Of a stretch of 6,382 bases of DNA, positions 5,615-6,382 are shown piece after piece (within the stretch, counting starts at the first letter, position 1; each line of letters starts with the position of its first letter). Below the pieces are notes generated by a model, which saw nothing but the letters and a program-made list of their open reading frames with translations, was not told the DNA's origin and did no database searches. Made by a program: the position numbers and the translations under genes. This stretch comes from Candidatus Omnitrophota bacterium (GTDB taxonomy: Bacteria; Omnitrophota; Gorgyraeia; Zapsychrales; Fredricksoniimonadaceae), in NCBI GenBank assembly GCA_016206745.1, contig JACQQW010000145.1, forward strand, positions 1 to 6,382, given 5' to 3'.

Positions 5615-6382
5615 TCTTTTTGCCGTTAATATCCCTAATTCTTTCAACTGCTTCGCATCAATTTCCGAGGGAGCGTCCGTCATCAAACAGGCGCCCTTTT
5701 GGGTCTTTGGAAACGCGATGCAATCGCGGATGGACTCGTTGCCGGTCAACAAAGTGACGATGCGGTCGATGCCGTAGGCCACCCCGGCATGCGGCGGCGC
5801 GCCGTATTCAAAAGCGCGCAATAAAAACCCGAAACGCTTCTGCGCCTCGTCAAAATCCAGGCCGATGATGTCAAAAATCTTTTGCTGCAATTCCCGGCGG
5901 TGGATACGCACGGAACCGGAACCGATCTCATTGCCGTTGAGGACCAGGTCATAACAGCGGCCGCGGACTTTTTCGTACTGCCCGTTTTCCAGATAAGGCA
6001 TGTCCTGCGGGCAGACGCCGGTAAAAGGATGGTGTTCGCTGTCCCAACGTTTACCTTGCGCATTATACTTCAATAAAGGGAAATCCACAACCCAAAGAAA
6101 AGCAAATTCCCGATTGCCTCTGCAATCGGGACCGCTCGTATTTGCAATAGTACGGTCCTTGCGGATGTCAGGCTTGTCGGTGTTGTACTGCGCCATGGCC
6201 TGCGCATGGGTCATGCGCGCAAACGGGATGGGCAGATCGATATTAAGCACTTCTTTGAACATGTGCCGGTATAAGCGTTCGGTCAGGCCGTAAATAAATT
6301 CTTCGTCCACAAAGGACATTTCCATGTCCAGCTGGGTGAATTCCGGCTGCCGGTCGGCGCGCAGGTCCTCGTCGCGGAAGCA
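5612..6382 (-). CDS. aspS: Aspartyl-tRNA synthetase, bacterial type, 3' part (start lies outside the window)
   Basis: Class II aminoacyl-tRNA synthetase that charges tRNA-Asp (or tRNA-Asp and tRNA-Asn if non-discriminating) with aspartate in the cytoplasm. The frame stays open to the window edge, giving 256 visible residues; the first ATG at 6325 is internal, because the codons before it encode the class II motif 2 segment FRDEDLRADRQPEF. Visible in order: motif 2 (residues 2-15), DKPDIR (69-74), LWVVDFP (96-102), HHPFT (117-121), GNEIGSGSVRIH (150-161), GAPPHAG (194-200) and motif 3 GVAYGIDR (200-207), ending normally after CLMTDAPS. The anticodon-binding domain and motif 1 would lie outside. 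Odd: bacterial AspRS normally carries a GAD insertion domain of roughly 100 or more residues between DKPDIR and LWVVDFP. Here only about 21 residues separate them, about 17 of them unlike the family and encoded by a palindrome. Identity is very secure; whether the protein is functional is open. Confidence 0.96.
   Translation of the reverse strand, partial: CFRDEDLRADRQPEFTQLDMEMSFVDEEFIYGLTERLYRHMFKEVLNIDLPIPFARMTHAQAMAQYNTDKPDIRKDRTIANTSGPDCRGNREFAFLWVVDFPLLKYNAQGKRWDSEHHPFTGVCPQDMPYLENGQYEKVRGRCYDLVLNGNEIGSGSVRIHRRELQQKIFDIIGLDFDEAQKRFGFLLRAFEYGAPPHAGVAYGIDRIVTLLTGNESIRDCIAFPKTQKGACLMTDAPSEIDAKQLKELGILTAKR
6102..6158. repeat. Small palindromic patch inside aspS at the site of the missing GAD domain
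   Basis: A perfect 10-bp inverted repeat, TCCCGATTGC (6108-6117) and GCAATCGGGA (6122-6131), encloses a 4-nt loop CTCT. It is flanked by a second pair, GCAAAT (6102-6107) and ATTTGC (6140-6145). A third pair, GGACCG (6129-6134) and CGGTCC (6153-6158), overlaps and competes with the first. The patch is read in frame as the linker residues after DKPDIR and uses codons unusual for the neighbourhood (ACT, ATT, AGA, AAT). It is probably a short palindromic element or an insertion-deletion scar. No relation to the ybeY palindrome is visible in sequence. Confidence 0.6.

Noticed and set aside
5010..5777. Plus-strand open frame of 255 codons opposite the LysM gene
   Set aside because: It spans two well-supported minus-strand genes and their junction, and its product is Arg/Phe-rich without domains.

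Overview
The window is one densely packed stretch of seven genes, all on the minus strand, so it reads from right to left: aspS (3' part only), a LysM lipoprotein, phoH, a membrane 7TM-HD phosphodiesterase of the PgpH/YqfF type, ybeY, mreD and mrdA (penicillin-binding protein 2). Junctions are 11 nt or less and three genes overlap their neighbour by 1 to 4 nt, so this looks like a single polycistronic transcript with translational coupling. Only about 100 bp at the left edge is non-coding. No tRNA, rRNA, CRISPR array, transposase gene or phage gene is visible.

The organism is a Gram-negative-type, probably rod-shaped bacterium: it has MreD and PBP2 of the elongasome and a lipoprotein with a C-terminal LysM domain. 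The GC-leaning codon use and the gene order suggest an uncultivated lineage such as Omnitrophota or another PVC-like or deltaproteobacteria-like group. That placement is an inference and is not proven by the sequence. The genes link translation and RNA quality control (AspRS, YbeY, PhoH), probable cyclic-di-AMP turnover (7TM-HD) and side-wall peptidoglycan synthesis (LysM protein, MreD, PBP2). A phoH / 7TM-HD / ybeY neighbourhood is familiar from Firmicutes; its direct continuation into mreD-mrdA without mreB, mreC or rodA is less familiar.

The most notable content lies inside two housekeeping genes. (1) ybeY carries an 86-bp near-perfect palindrome (2575-2660; 25-bp perfect arms, 31 of 33 pairs when extended) that is translated in frame as about 28 extra residues in the loop before the first conserved beta strand. 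It looks like a MITE- or REPIN-like element that has become part of the protein, comparable to Rickettsia palindromic elements. (2) aspS is of the bacterial type but lacks the whole GAD insertion domain between the DKPDIR segment and the LWVVDFP segment. The domain is replaced by about 17 residues encoded by a different small palindrome (10-bp perfect stem with 4-nt loop, 6108-6131) in an AT-richer patch. Either this is a natural domain swap-out, or the assembly has lost sequence there.
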